A stretch of 64,000 bases of DNA from Halogeometricum rufum (GTDB lineage Archaea > Halobacteriota > Halobacteria > Halobacteriales > Haloferacaceae), in assembly GCF_900112175.1 (NCBI RefSeq), contig NZ_FOYT01000001.1, forward strand, positions 1,240,001 through 1,304,000, read 5' to 3'. The notes below the pieces were generated by a model. The model ran no database searches, had not been told where the DNA came from, and saw only the letters and a list, made by a program, of their open reading frames with translations. Shown here piece by piece: positions 25,219-32,424 of this stretch (position 1 is the first letter of the stretch; each line of letters opens with the position of its first letter). The translations under genes and the position numbers were made by a program.

Positions 25219-25803
25219 GTGTCCGATCAGTGTAGGGCCGTCACGGACGACGGCGAGCGATGTTCGCGGCCGGCCGAGGAGGACGGCTTCTGTCACCAGC
25301 ACGGTCCCGAAGACGAGACGGTGGACGAAGCAGAGGCCGACGCCGACGCCGAGGCCGAGTCGACTGCAGACGAGGAAGACGAATCGGAGGGCACCACGAT
25401 GGACGAGACCGACGATACGCAAACCGACGGCGACGACGAGCAGCGAGAACGGGACGAAGACGACCAGTCAGCGGAGGCGGAGGAGCGACCGGCGGACGCG
25501 GACGCCCGAGAGAGCGAGTCGGACGACGACGGCGACGACAAAGCAGACATCGTGGCCGTCCGCAACACGGTACAGCAGGACGTCCCCGCCCTCATCGACC
25601 GCGAACTGGACGGCGTCACGAGCGTCGTCCGGGACGAGGACGGCTGGATGGCGACGGTCGAGATGGTCGAGCGACACTCCGTCCCCGACACGCAGGACAT
25701 CCTCGGCCACTACGAGGTGTCGCTGAACGGGGCCGCCGACATCGACGGCTACCGGCGCATCGAGACGTATCGGCGCGCCGAGGGCCGGCCGTACGAGGGG
25801 TAA
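25219..25803 (+). CDS. gvpO: GvpO with N-terminal zinc-knuckle-like domain
   Basis: A 194-residue protein in three parts. Residues 5-28 hold Cys5, Cys15, Cys25 and His28 (CRAVTDDGERCSRP, then GFCHQH), the pattern of a small Cys3His zinc motif. Residues 29-115 are an acidic linker. Residues 116-194 are the GvpO domain (VPALIDRELDGVTSVV, DGWMATVEMVERHSVPDT, YEVSLNGAADIDGYRRIETY). GvpO is essential for gas vesicle formation in halobacteria. The start is GTG; the gene follows gvpA by 13 bp. The N-terminal zinc-like domain is not part of the usual GvpO. Confidence 0.9.
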   Translation: MSDQCRAVTDDGERCSRPAEEDGFCHQHGPEDETVDEAEADADAEAESTADEEDESEGTTMDETDDTQTDGDDEQRERDEDDQSAEAEERPADADARESESDDDGDDKADIVAVRNTVQQDVPALIDRELDGVTSVVRDEDGWMATVEMVERHSVPDTQDILGHYEVSLNGAADIDGYRRIETYRRAEGRPYEG

Positions 25804-25895
25804 CCCTCCGCACGCCCTTCTCCGGACGTTCGACACCCCGCACTTGCAGTTGCCTGAGTGACAAGTTGATAACGACCGGCGGCGTACGAGTGGCG

Positions 25896-26162
25896 ATGAC
25901 GCTCACGCTCGTCCCGTTGTTCCCCGGCGTCCCCGGCGGACCCGAACTGTTCATCGTCCTCCTCATCGTCGTCCTCCTGTTCGGCGCGAACAAACTGCCC
26001 CAACTGGCCCGTTCGAGCGGACAGGCGATGGGCGAGTTCCGCCGCGGCCGCGAGGAGATAGAGTCCGAACTCCGGAGCGTCGCGACCGGCGAATCAGGCG
26101 ACGAGACGGCGATGGAACCCGACGGAGAGACCGACGACGTCGACGGGAGGCCGGCGGCCTGA
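25896..26162 (+). CDS. tatA: Sec-independent translocase protein TatA
   Basis: An 88-residue TatA-family protein. One membrane helix (about residues 16-31, ELFIVLLIVVLLFGANKLP) is followed by the FG..KLP hinge and an amphipathic helix (GQAMGEFRRGREEIESELR), then an acidic tail. It forms the pore part of the Tat system, which halophiles use for most secreted proteins, including the Tat lipoproteins in this window. tatC genes are not here. The ATG at 25896 places the family's N-terminus correctly. It may be monocistronic. Confidence 0.93.
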   Translation: MTLTLVPLFPGVPGGPELFIVLLIVVLLFGANKLPQLARSSGQAMGEFRRGREEIESELRSVATGESGDETAMEPDGETDDVDGRPAA

Positions 26163-26240
26163 CCCGGCGCGGTCCGCTTCGACCGCCGCGCTTCTCTCGA
26201 CGACCCTCGACGCGGAGTCGCGACGCCGTCGTCGGGGCCG

Positions 26241-27536
26241 TCAGTCGCCGCCGACCGGGTTCGGAGCCGTCACGTCGGCGGTCCGATAGTACGTCACGAG
26301 GAAGACGCCGGTGGCGACGACGATGAACGCCGCCGCCGTGAGGAAGGCGGCCGTCGTCGAGACGAAGTCCTTGATGGTGCCGACGAGGACCGGGCCGGCG
26401 ACCTGTCCGACCTTCCACGAGATAGAGCGCAACGACATGCTCGACGCCACGGAGTCGAACCGCTCGCCCTCCTCGACGAACAGCGCCATGCTCGCGGGGA
26501 GGCGGATGCTGTCGGCGACGCCGAGGATGCCGTACGCGGCGAACAGCGCGAAGAACGCGCCGCCGAGCGCCTGCGACCGACCGAAGGCGTGGAACTGGAG
26601 GGGGTCGACGACGCCCTCGAAGTAGAACGACAGAGGGATGAGCGCCGTCCCGACGCCGTAGAGGGCGGCGCCGGCGGCGACGAACAGGTGTCTCGACCCG
26701 AGCCTGTCGGTCAGGTCGCCCATGTACCCCTGCGCGAGCGTCTTCGTCAACTTCCCGCCGGCCAGAATCCAGCCGATGGCGAACTCGTTGATGCCGAACT
26801 CGACCTTGGCGACGATGGGCAGGAAGATGATGACAGCCATCTTGCCGACGCTGAACGCGAGGCGGAAGAAGACCAGCGACCGAACCATCGGGCGCTTCAG
26901 CAGGGCGCGGAGCGTCTCGGTTCCCGTGGCCTCCTCGGGGTCCTTCTGACCGCCGGGGTTGTCGCGGAGGTATCGCCAGACGAGGAGGAACGCCCCGATA
27001 GTGACCGCGCTGAGTACCGTGTAGACGACGTGCGTCTGGTAGGCGTACAGGAGGTAGCCGCCGACCACGTCGCCGGCGAGGCTGGAGAAGGCGGCTACCT
27101 GATTGTACGTCCCCAGCCACCGACCGCTGGCGTCCTCGGGGCTAATCTCGCCGACCACGGTCGACCCCGTTATCCAGAGGAGGCTCGCGCCCAACCCCTG
27201 TAGCATCCGCACGAGAACGACGTGGGTGGAACTCTGGACGAACGTGAACGCGACGAAGACGGTGACGTTGACCGCGAGGCCGGCGAGGAGGTAGCGCTTG
27301 GCGTTGCCGGTGTCTATCTTGCGGCCGAGGGGGAGGACGATGAGCAGTTGCACCACGGCGAACGCCGTGCCGAACAGGCCCTCGATGAACCCGGTGGTTC
27401 CGAACTGCTCGGCGTAGAGTGCGAGGGCGATGAGGATGGTCGAGTACGCCTGACTGCGCGCGAACGCCGTCCCCGCGAGTGCGGCGAACTCTCGGTCTCT
27501 GAGGAGTCCGAGCGACCCCCCGTCCCTCGACACCAT
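26241..27536 (-). CDS. MFS transporter
   Basis: A 431-residue major facilitator protein with about 12 membrane segments. After helix 2 it carries LPLGRKIDTGNAKR, the MFS loop 2-3 signature form, and after helix 8 the related GDLTDRLGSRH. It probably exports or imports a small solute by proton or sodium coupling; the substrate cannot be read from sequence. The start at 27536 follows a leader with two hairpins and, further upstream, the SRP RNA gene on the same strand. Confidence 0.88.
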   Translation of the reverse strand: MVSRDGGSLGLLRDREFAALAGTAFARSQAYSTILIALALYAEQFGTTGFIEGLFGTAFAVVQLLIVLPLGRKIDTGNAKRYLLAGLAVNVTVFVAFTFVQSSTHVVLVRMLQGLGASLLWITGSTVVGEISPEDASGRWLGTYNQVAAFSSLAGDVVGGYLLYAYQTHVVYTVLSAVTIGAFLLVWRYLRDNPGGQKDPEEATGTETLRALLKRPMVRSLVFFRLAFSVGKMAVIIFLPIVAKVEFGINEFAIGWILAGGKLTKTLAQGYMGDLTDRLGSRHLFVAAGAALYGVGTALIPLSFYFEGVVDPLQFHAFGRSQALGGAFFALFAAYGILGVADSIRLPASMALFVEEGERFDSVASSMSLRSISWKVGQVAGPVLVGTIKDFVSTTAAFLTAAAFIVVATGVFLVTYYRTADVTAPNPVGGD

Positions 27537-27601
27537 CGGTATTCGAATCGAAACGACGTGGCCGGTGTTAAATCACAGCATCTGGGAAGCCTGTGCGGGG
27601 T

Positions 27602-27663
27602 TCTCACAGCGGTGAGATGCCGTCTCACGGGCTGTCGATGGGAATCCGACCACCGAGTCGGAT
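27602..27663. promoter_or_regulatory. Two small hairpins in the MFS leader / SRP RNA trailer
   Basis: TCTCAC-AGCG-GTGAGA (27602-27617) and ATCCGAC-CACCGA-GTCGGAT (27644-27663) are perfect stems of 6 and 7 bp. They lie between the SRP RNA 3' end and the MFS start, on the strand both use. They could mark RNA 3'-end processing, a terminator, or an operator of the transporter. Confidence 0.35.
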
Positions 27664-27721
27664 GCGACGCCGATACGGATTCGACGAACGGCGGCGCTAC
27701 GGGAGCAGAATGCGGTATGAA

Positions 27722-28031
27722 TGGTGGACGACGGGGTTGCCCGGCGTTCCGGTGCGGGGAATCCCGGTTGCCTCCTCCACCCCGCGATCCGTCGAGCGAC
27801 ATACGTCCGGTGATCCGCTGCTCGCTTCCGCGCCTGGCGGAGTGTCACCGACGAACCGCGTTCAACCGACCCTGCGGCCGGCTTCCACGGACCGCTGTCC
27901 CCGACGGACGAGGCTTCTACGTTGGCTCCCGGGGCCCGCACCGGTCTGACCGGACGCGCCCGGGTTCGGTCCCCGCTGAAGGCCAAAGTCGCGGGCGAGG
28001 GGCAGGGCCTAGCTGCCCGACCTAGTCCACT
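27722..28031 (-). ncRNA. Signal recognition particle 7S RNA
   Basis: About 310 nt, the size of haloarchaeal 7S RNA. The minus strand contains the diagnostic helix 8 core: CCAGG, then a GGAA tetraloop in GCGGAAGCG, then AGCAG (27815-27841), the SRP54-binding site. A long paired helix 5 can be drawn (CCGGTGCGGG on the 5' side with CCCGCACCGG on the 3' side), and the ends pair as GTGGAC/GTCCAC (helix 1). With SRP54 and SRP19 it targets nascent membrane and secreted proteins. The ends are set by helix 1 and are good to a few bases. Confidence 0.85.
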
Positions 28032-28049
28032 CGGAAGAACGCCACCGGT

Positions 28050-28070
28050 GCATAAGGGACTTTCGACTCG
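28050..28070 (-). promoter_or_regulatory. Promoter of the SRP RNA gene
   Basis: On the minus strand, CGAAAGTCCCTTATGC combines a BRE-like CGAAAG with a TATA-like TTATG whose centre lies about 23-25 nt before the helix 1 start at 28031. This is the spacing expected for a stable-RNA promoter in haloarchaea. Confidence 0.6.
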
Positions 28071-28151
28071 CACCGCCCCGAAACCGGGCGACGGCAACGC
28101 GGTCACGACTCGAACGGGGGCCTCCGGCACCGACGCCGGTTCGCGGGCGGT

Positions 28152-28568
28152 TCACGAGAGGGTGTCGCGGGCGTAGCCCGCGGCGGCGACGGGGACGACG
28201 GCGGCGAGGACGAGGACGGCCCAGCGGTGGTTCTCGATCCACGCGTACTGCGCCGGGAAACTGAACAGTAGCGTCTCGTCGATGGAGAACGCCCACGTCG
28301 CGGCGAACGCGACCATCGCCACCCCGAGGACGAGGGTCAGGCCCGCGACGGTGGCCGGTTCGGTCCGTTCCTGTATCCCCGCGAGGAAGACGACGACGCC
28401 GACGAAGCCGAGAAACCCGACGACTGAGACGCCGATGGGTCCCGCGGCGTAGTAGTCGGCGACGCCGACTTGGGTCTCCGCGATGAGGAGGGCCGGCGCG
28501 AAGACGACGACTGCGAGGAGGAGTGACGCGACGGTCCCGACGGTCGGCGCGACGGTGTCGTTCGGCAT
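28152..28568 (-). CDS. Four-helix membrane protein, 138 aa
   Basis: A 138-residue integral membrane protein with four hydrophobic segments (about residues 9-29, 43-63, 72-92 and 115-133). A loop before the last helix carries SFPAQYAWIENHRW. No motif or named family recognised. The ATG at 28568 removes a long Arg-rich upstream extension that lies in the promoter region of the divergent thiolase gene. Located between the SRP RNA and the thiolase; function unknown. Confidence 0.7.
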   Translation of the reverse strand: MPNDTVAPTVGTVASLLLAVVVFAPALLIAETQVGVADYYAAGPIGVSVVGFLGFVGVVVFLAGIQERTEPATVAGLTLVLGVAMVAFAATWAFSIDETLLFSFPAQYAWIENHRWAVLVLAAVVPVAAAGYARDTLS

Positions 28569-28680
28569 ACCGGGCCTCCGTCCCCGCGCGGCGTAAAAGG
28601 TTCGAGATACGTCGCCGTGGACCGCCGGTCGAGGCTCCCGGAAGGGAAACCGGTAAGCCGACGGCTCCGAGTCCGTGTGT

Positions 28681-29835
28681 ATGGAAAGCGTAGCAGTCAT
28701 CGGCGCGTCGATGACCCAGTTCGGGCAACGCGACGCGTGGATACGCGAGTTGCTCGCCGAGGCCGGGCAGGCGTGCCTCGACGACGCCGGCGTGTCGCCG
28801 GACGCCATCGACCACCTGTACGTCTCGAACATGGCCAGCGGGGAGTTCGAGGGGCAGACGGGCGTCCCGAACGCGTTGGCGCACGACCTCTCGGCGCTCC
28901 CGGCGTACACCGCCAGAATCGACCAGACGTCGTCCTCGGGCGGCGCGGGCATCTACGCCGCGTGGCAGTCCGTCGCCTCCGGCGCCTCCGAGATGACGCT
29001 CCTCGTCGGCGGCGAGAAGATGACCCACCGGTCGACGTCCGAGGCGACGGACGTCATCGCGTCGCTGACGCACCCCGTCGAGTACAAACACGGCGTGACG
29101 CTCCCCTCCTTCGCCGGGTTGACGGCGCGCCTCTACCTCGACGAGTACGACGCGCCGCGCGAATCGCTCGGGAAGGTCGCCGTCAAGAACCACCGGAACG
29201 GCGTCGACAACCCCCACGCGCAGTTCCGCAAGGAGGTGGACCTCGACACGGTCCTCGAATCGCCACTCGTCGCGGACCCCCTCCGCCTGTACGACTTCTG
29301 CCCCATCACCGACGGGTCGGCGGCACTCATGTTCTGTCCCGAGTCGGTCGCTCGCGAGTACGCCGACGAGTACGTCGTCGTCTCCGGCATCGGCGGCGCG
29401 ACGGACACGCACGTCGTCCACGAACGCGCGGACCCGACGACGATGGGCGGCGTCGTCCACTCCTCCGAACAGGCGTACGAGATGGCCGACGTCGACCCGG
29501 ACGACGTGGACGTGGCCGAACTGCACGACATGTTCACCATCCTCGAGTTCCTCCAGTCCGAAGACCTCGGCTTCTTCGAGAAGGGCGAGGGCTGGAAGGC
29601 CGTCGAGGAGGGCGTCACCGACCGCGACGGCGCGTTGCCCATCAACACCTCGGGCGGTCTGAAGTCGAAGGGGCACCCCCTCGGCGCGTCCGGCGTGGCA
29701 CAGGCGTACGAGATATACGCGCAGTTGATGGGCGAGGCCGGCGCGCGGCAGGTCGAGGCCGAGACCGGACTCGCCTGCAACGTCGGCGGGTTCGGCAACT
29801 GCGTCACGACGACAGTCATGGAGGCACGACGATGA
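28681..29835 (+). CDS. Thiolase-like protein lacking the nucleophilic cysteine
   Basis: A 384-residue thiolase-superfamily protein of the archaeal/SCP-x type. C-terminal catalytic elements are present: SKGHPLGASG with the conserved His, and CNVGGFG with the second Cys. At the position of the acylated nucleophile, however, the sequence reads DQTSSSGGAG (Ser84-Ser86) where active thiolases have CASG. Archaeal relatives of this type pair with a DUF35 protein to pass acetoacetyl-CoA to HMG-CoA synthase, but no synthase gene is here. It overlaps the DUF35 gene (ATGA). It may be a non-condensing acyl-CoA-binding or scaffold protein, or use Ser. Confidence 0.85.
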   Translation: MESVAVIGASMTQFGQRDAWIRELLAEAGQACLDDAGVSPDAIDHLYVSNMASGEFEGQTGVPNALAHDLSALPAYTARIDQTSSSGGAGIYAAWQSVASGASEMTLLVGGEKMTHRSTSEATDVIASLTHPVEYKHGVTLPSFAGLTARLYLDEYDAPRESLGKVAVKNHRNGVDNPHAQFRKEVDLDTVLESPLVADPLRLYDFCPITDGSAALMFCPESVAREYADEYVVVSGIGGATDTHVVHERADPTTMGGVVHSSEQAYEMADVDPDDVDVAELHDMFTILEFLQSEDLGFFEKGEGWKAVEEGVTDRDGALPINTSGGLKSKGHPLGASGVAQAYEIYAQLMGEAGARQVEAETGLACNVGGFGNCVTTTVMEARR

Positions 29836-30212
29836 CCGACGACAGCGACGGACACGAGATGGAGGCGTACCGCTACCCCGACGGCAGCATCACGTACCCC
29901 GGTCACCTCCTCGGCCCCGGCGGCGAGGAGGCCGTCGGCACCGTGGACCTCAGCGACTACACCGCCGAGATAGTGACGTGGACCACTTCGACGGCCCCGC
30001 CGCCGGGCGTCCGCGAACCGAACCACCTCGCCATCGTGGAGTTCGACGTCGACGGCGAACCCGTCCGCGCCATCGGCCAACTCACGACCGGCGACGTGGA
30101 CATCGGCGACGAGGTGCGACCGGTGTACGCCGACGAACTCCGCGACCCGGACGCCGGCATCCGCGAACCCGAGAGTCAGGACTGGGACGGCTTCCGATTC
30201 GAACCGGCGTGA
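29832..30212 (+). CDS. DUF35-type OB-fold protein without the zinc ribbon
   Basis: A 126-residue protein with the OB fold of the DUF35 family (TAEIVTWTTSTAPPPG, then LAIVEFDVDGEPVRAIGQL, then VDIGDEVRPVY). Normal members carry a rubredoxin-like Cys4 zinc ribbon before the OB fold. Here residues 10-35 (AYRYPDGSITYPGHLLGPGG) have the ribbon's spacing of turns but no cysteine at all. DUF35 proteins hold CoA substrates between thiolase and HMG-CoA synthase. It is translationally coupled to the thiolase-like gene. Confidence 0.85.
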   Translation: MTDDSDGHEMEAYRYPDGSITYPGHLLGPGGEEAVGTVDLSDYTAEIVTWTTSTAPPPGVREPNHLAIVEFDVDGEPVRAIGQLTTGDVDIGDEVRPVYADELRDPDAGIREPESQDWDGFRFEPA

Positions 30213-30322
30213 ACGTCTCCGGGGGAGTCCGACCGGCCCCGGGAGGCGAGGACGCCCATCGATAGACCCAAAACAGTTTCCGACGAGGAAACCGTCCCCA
30301 TAGGGATGGTAGCGTTCGAACC

Positions 30323-31570
30323 ATGACGACGGAGACCGAAGGTGTCCAGCAGGCAATCGCCGCGTCGGCGTCCCCCGCCGCGGAGTTCGCCGACCTCTCG
30401 CGCCGCAGACAGGTGGAGGTGTTCTTCTCGCTCCCGGAGACGGTCCAACAGTCGCTCCTGACCGACATGGACGTCCGTCAGGTTCGACGGTTCGTGCGGC
30501 GACTCGACCCCGACGAGGGGGCCGACGTCCTCGGACTCGTCGACGAGGAGACGCGGACGGAGGTGCTGCGGCGACTCGACGAGGACCGCCGGGACGCGCT
30601 GTCGTACCTCCTGGAGTTCGACCCGGAGACGGCCGCGGGCCTGATGCACCTCGACTACGTCACCGTGGACGTCGAGCGGAGTCTCGCGGACGCCGCGCGC
30701 CGCGTCGAACGGTTCGAGGAGCGGAACGACGACGTCCCGACGATATTCGTCGTCGACGACGAGGAGTTCGTGGGCGAACTCCCCGGTCAGGCGTTGGCGC
30801 TGGCGGGTGACAAGTCCGAACGCCTCCGCGACCACGTCGAAGAGACGCCCGTGGTGACGTACGATACCCCCGATACCGAGGTGGTCGACGTGTTCCGACG
30901 CGCGCCGGAGCGCTCCGTCGCCGTGCTGGACGACGACAGGACCATCCTCGGCGTCATCTACGCGGGCGACCTCCTGCGCGTCATCGAGGAGGAGGCGAGC
31001 GAGACGCTGTACGAGTTCACCGGCGTGCAGGAGGAAGAGAGCATCCTCGACGGACCGCTCACCAAGGTCCGGTATCGGTACAAGTGGCTCATCATCAACC
31101 TCGGGACGGCGTTCCTCGCCGCCGCCGCCGTCGGCGTGTTCGAGGACACCATCGCCGCCTTCACCCTCCTCGCGGTGTACATGCCCGTCGTCGCCGGGAT
31201 GGGCGGCAACGCCGGCACGCAGTCGATGGCGGTGACCGTCCGGGGCATCGCACTCGGTCAGATATCGTTGCCGACGGGCCGGCGCGCCGTCGTCAACGAA
31301 GCCGTCGCGGGGGCCGCCAACGGCCTCATCACGGGCGTCCTCGTCGCAGTCATCGCGACGGTGTTCAATCAGAGCCCGCTGTTGGGTCTCGTCCTCGGCG
31401 TCTCGATGGTGCTGAACCTCGTCATCGCGGGGTTCTTCGGGACCATCATCCCGCTCGTCCTCGACCGAGTCGGCAAGGACCCGGCGACGTCCGCGACCAT
31501 CTTCATCACCACCGCGACGGACGTCCTCGGCTTCTTCATCTTCCTCGGACTGGCGCAGAACGTCCTCTGA
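30323..31570 (+). CDS. mgtE: Magnesium transporter MgtE
   Basis: A 415-residue MgtE. It has an N-terminal superhelical domain (1-115), a CBS pair (about 115-245), a plug helix, and five membrane helices from about residue 253. The pore signature VVAGMGGNAGTQSMAV follows helix 2, and the C-terminal FITTATDVLGFFIFLGLA helix is typical. The CBS and N domains sense cytosolic Mg2+ and close the channel. Length is slightly shorter than bacterial MgtE (about 450). The ATG at 30323 follows a gap of 110 bp after the DUF35 gene. No riboswitch is visible. Confidence 0.93.
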   Translation: MTTETEGVQQAIAASASPAAEFADLSRRRQVEVFFSLPETVQQSLLTDMDVRQVRRFVRRLDPDEGADVLGLVDEETRTEVLRRLDEDRRDALSYLLEFDPETAAGLMHLDYVTVDVERSLADAARRVERFEERNDDVPTIFVVDDEEFVGELPGQALALAGDKSERLRDHVEETPVVTYDTPDTEVVDVFRRAPERSVAVLDDDRTILGVIYAGDLLRVIEEEASETLYEFTGVQEEESILDGPLTKVRYRYKWLIINLGTAFLAAAAVGVFEDTIAAFTLLAVYMPVVAGMGGNAGTQSMAVTVRGIALGQISLPTGRRAVVNEAVAGAANGLITGVLVAVIATVFNQSPLLGLVLGVSMVLNLVIAGFFGTIIPLVLDRVGKDPATSATIFITTATDVLGFFIFLGLAQNVL

Positions 31571-31677
31571 CGCCCGTGCGCCGCTTGGGGGACTCTCGAC
31601 CGACGTTCGGTCTTTCCCGCGGCCACCGTCACCGTCTCGTCCGCGTCGGCGACCGTCACAGTTCGCTGAATCCGGCT

Positions 31678-32424
31678 TCAGTACGGCTGTCCCGACAGTG
31701 CGGGAGTGAGTTCCGGAACGCCCACAGCCCGTGCGAGATGCTTGGCGACGTTCGAGACTCTGACCACGCCGCGTAGTTCCCCTTCGCCGTCGACCACGAC
31801 GGCCGCTTCGATATCTGCGTCGGTTAGCGCGGCAAGTAATTCCTCGAAGCTCGCCGCGATCTGCACGTTCGGTGCCTCTCGTGCGAACTCGCCGGCACGC
31901 CCCTCGCCGCCGTCTGCCACCTGCTGAACGATAGTCTGCAGTGTGATCAGCCGATGGCCGTCGTCCGTCGCGAGGACGAGTACGTCTGTGTCGTGTTCCA
32001 CCATGCTCGCGGCAACGTCTGAAACCGACGCGTCGGGGTCGTCGATCACTGTCGGCTCCTCGACGAAGAGGCTGATGGATGTTGTCTCGAAGGGGTTCGA
32101 GAGCCGGTTGGCTTCCTCGTCCGACCACTGGTGCTGCGGTGGGAACGCCCCCAGTGCAGACGGACCTCTCTCGTCGGTAGAATTCGGTAGGGCGTCTGGT
32201 TTCGGCATCGTCGGTATCGTGGTGTCACCAACCGAATCGTCGGCTCCTGGCGGAGTCTGAAGCGGGTTCGGCGATGCTGGATCTCGAGGCATCTGGGGGA
32301 CGAACGAGAAATCCGCCTCCTGTACGGTCGGCTGATTCTCGGCGCCCGTTCGGACCTCCCGATCGAGTTGGTCGATCTGTTCTCGAAGTTCGTCCAGTCG
32401 TGCGAGTACGTTGTCTCGATTCAT
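31678..32424 (-). CDS. Coiled-coil plus CBS-pair protein, second gene of the repeat-protein operon
   Basis: A 248-residue protein. Residues 3-28 form a short coiled coil (VLARLDELREQIDQLDREV). Residues 30-105 are a Pro/Asp-rich linker, and residues 115-240 are two CBS motifs (VSDVAASMVEHDTDVLVL; FEELLAALTDADIEAAVVVDG; GVVRVSNVAKHLA). CBS pairs usually bind adenosine nucleotides. There is no effector domain and no membrane segment. Its ATG overlaps the stop of the six-repeat gene (ATGA), so the two are coupled. Convergent with mgtE, which also has a CBS pair, though sequence and direction argue against a common origin. Confidence 0.8.
   Translation of the reverse strand: MNRDNVLARLDELREQIDQLDREVRTGAENQPTVQEADFSFVPQMPRDPASPNPLQTPPGADDSVGDTTIPTMPKPDALPNSTDERGPSALGAFPPQHQWSDEEANRLSNPFETTSISLFVEEPTVIDDPDASVSDVAASMVEHDTDVLVLATDDGHRLITLQTIVQQVADGGEGRAGEFAREAPNVQIAASFEELLAALTDADIEAAVVVDGEGELRGVVRVSNVAKHLARAVGVPELTPALSGQPY

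Noticed and set aside
27573-28130. A 185-codon minus-strand frame and a 267-codon plus-strand frame in the 27.2-28.1 kb region
   Set aside because: They cross the SRP RNA gene, which explains the sequence better; their translations lack haloarchaeal acidity and domains.
30213-30322. A possible Mg2+ riboswitch before mgtE
   Set aside because: The 110-bp gap has no paired structure of M-box type, and such riboswitches are not known in haloarchaea. An ordinary promoter is sufficient.
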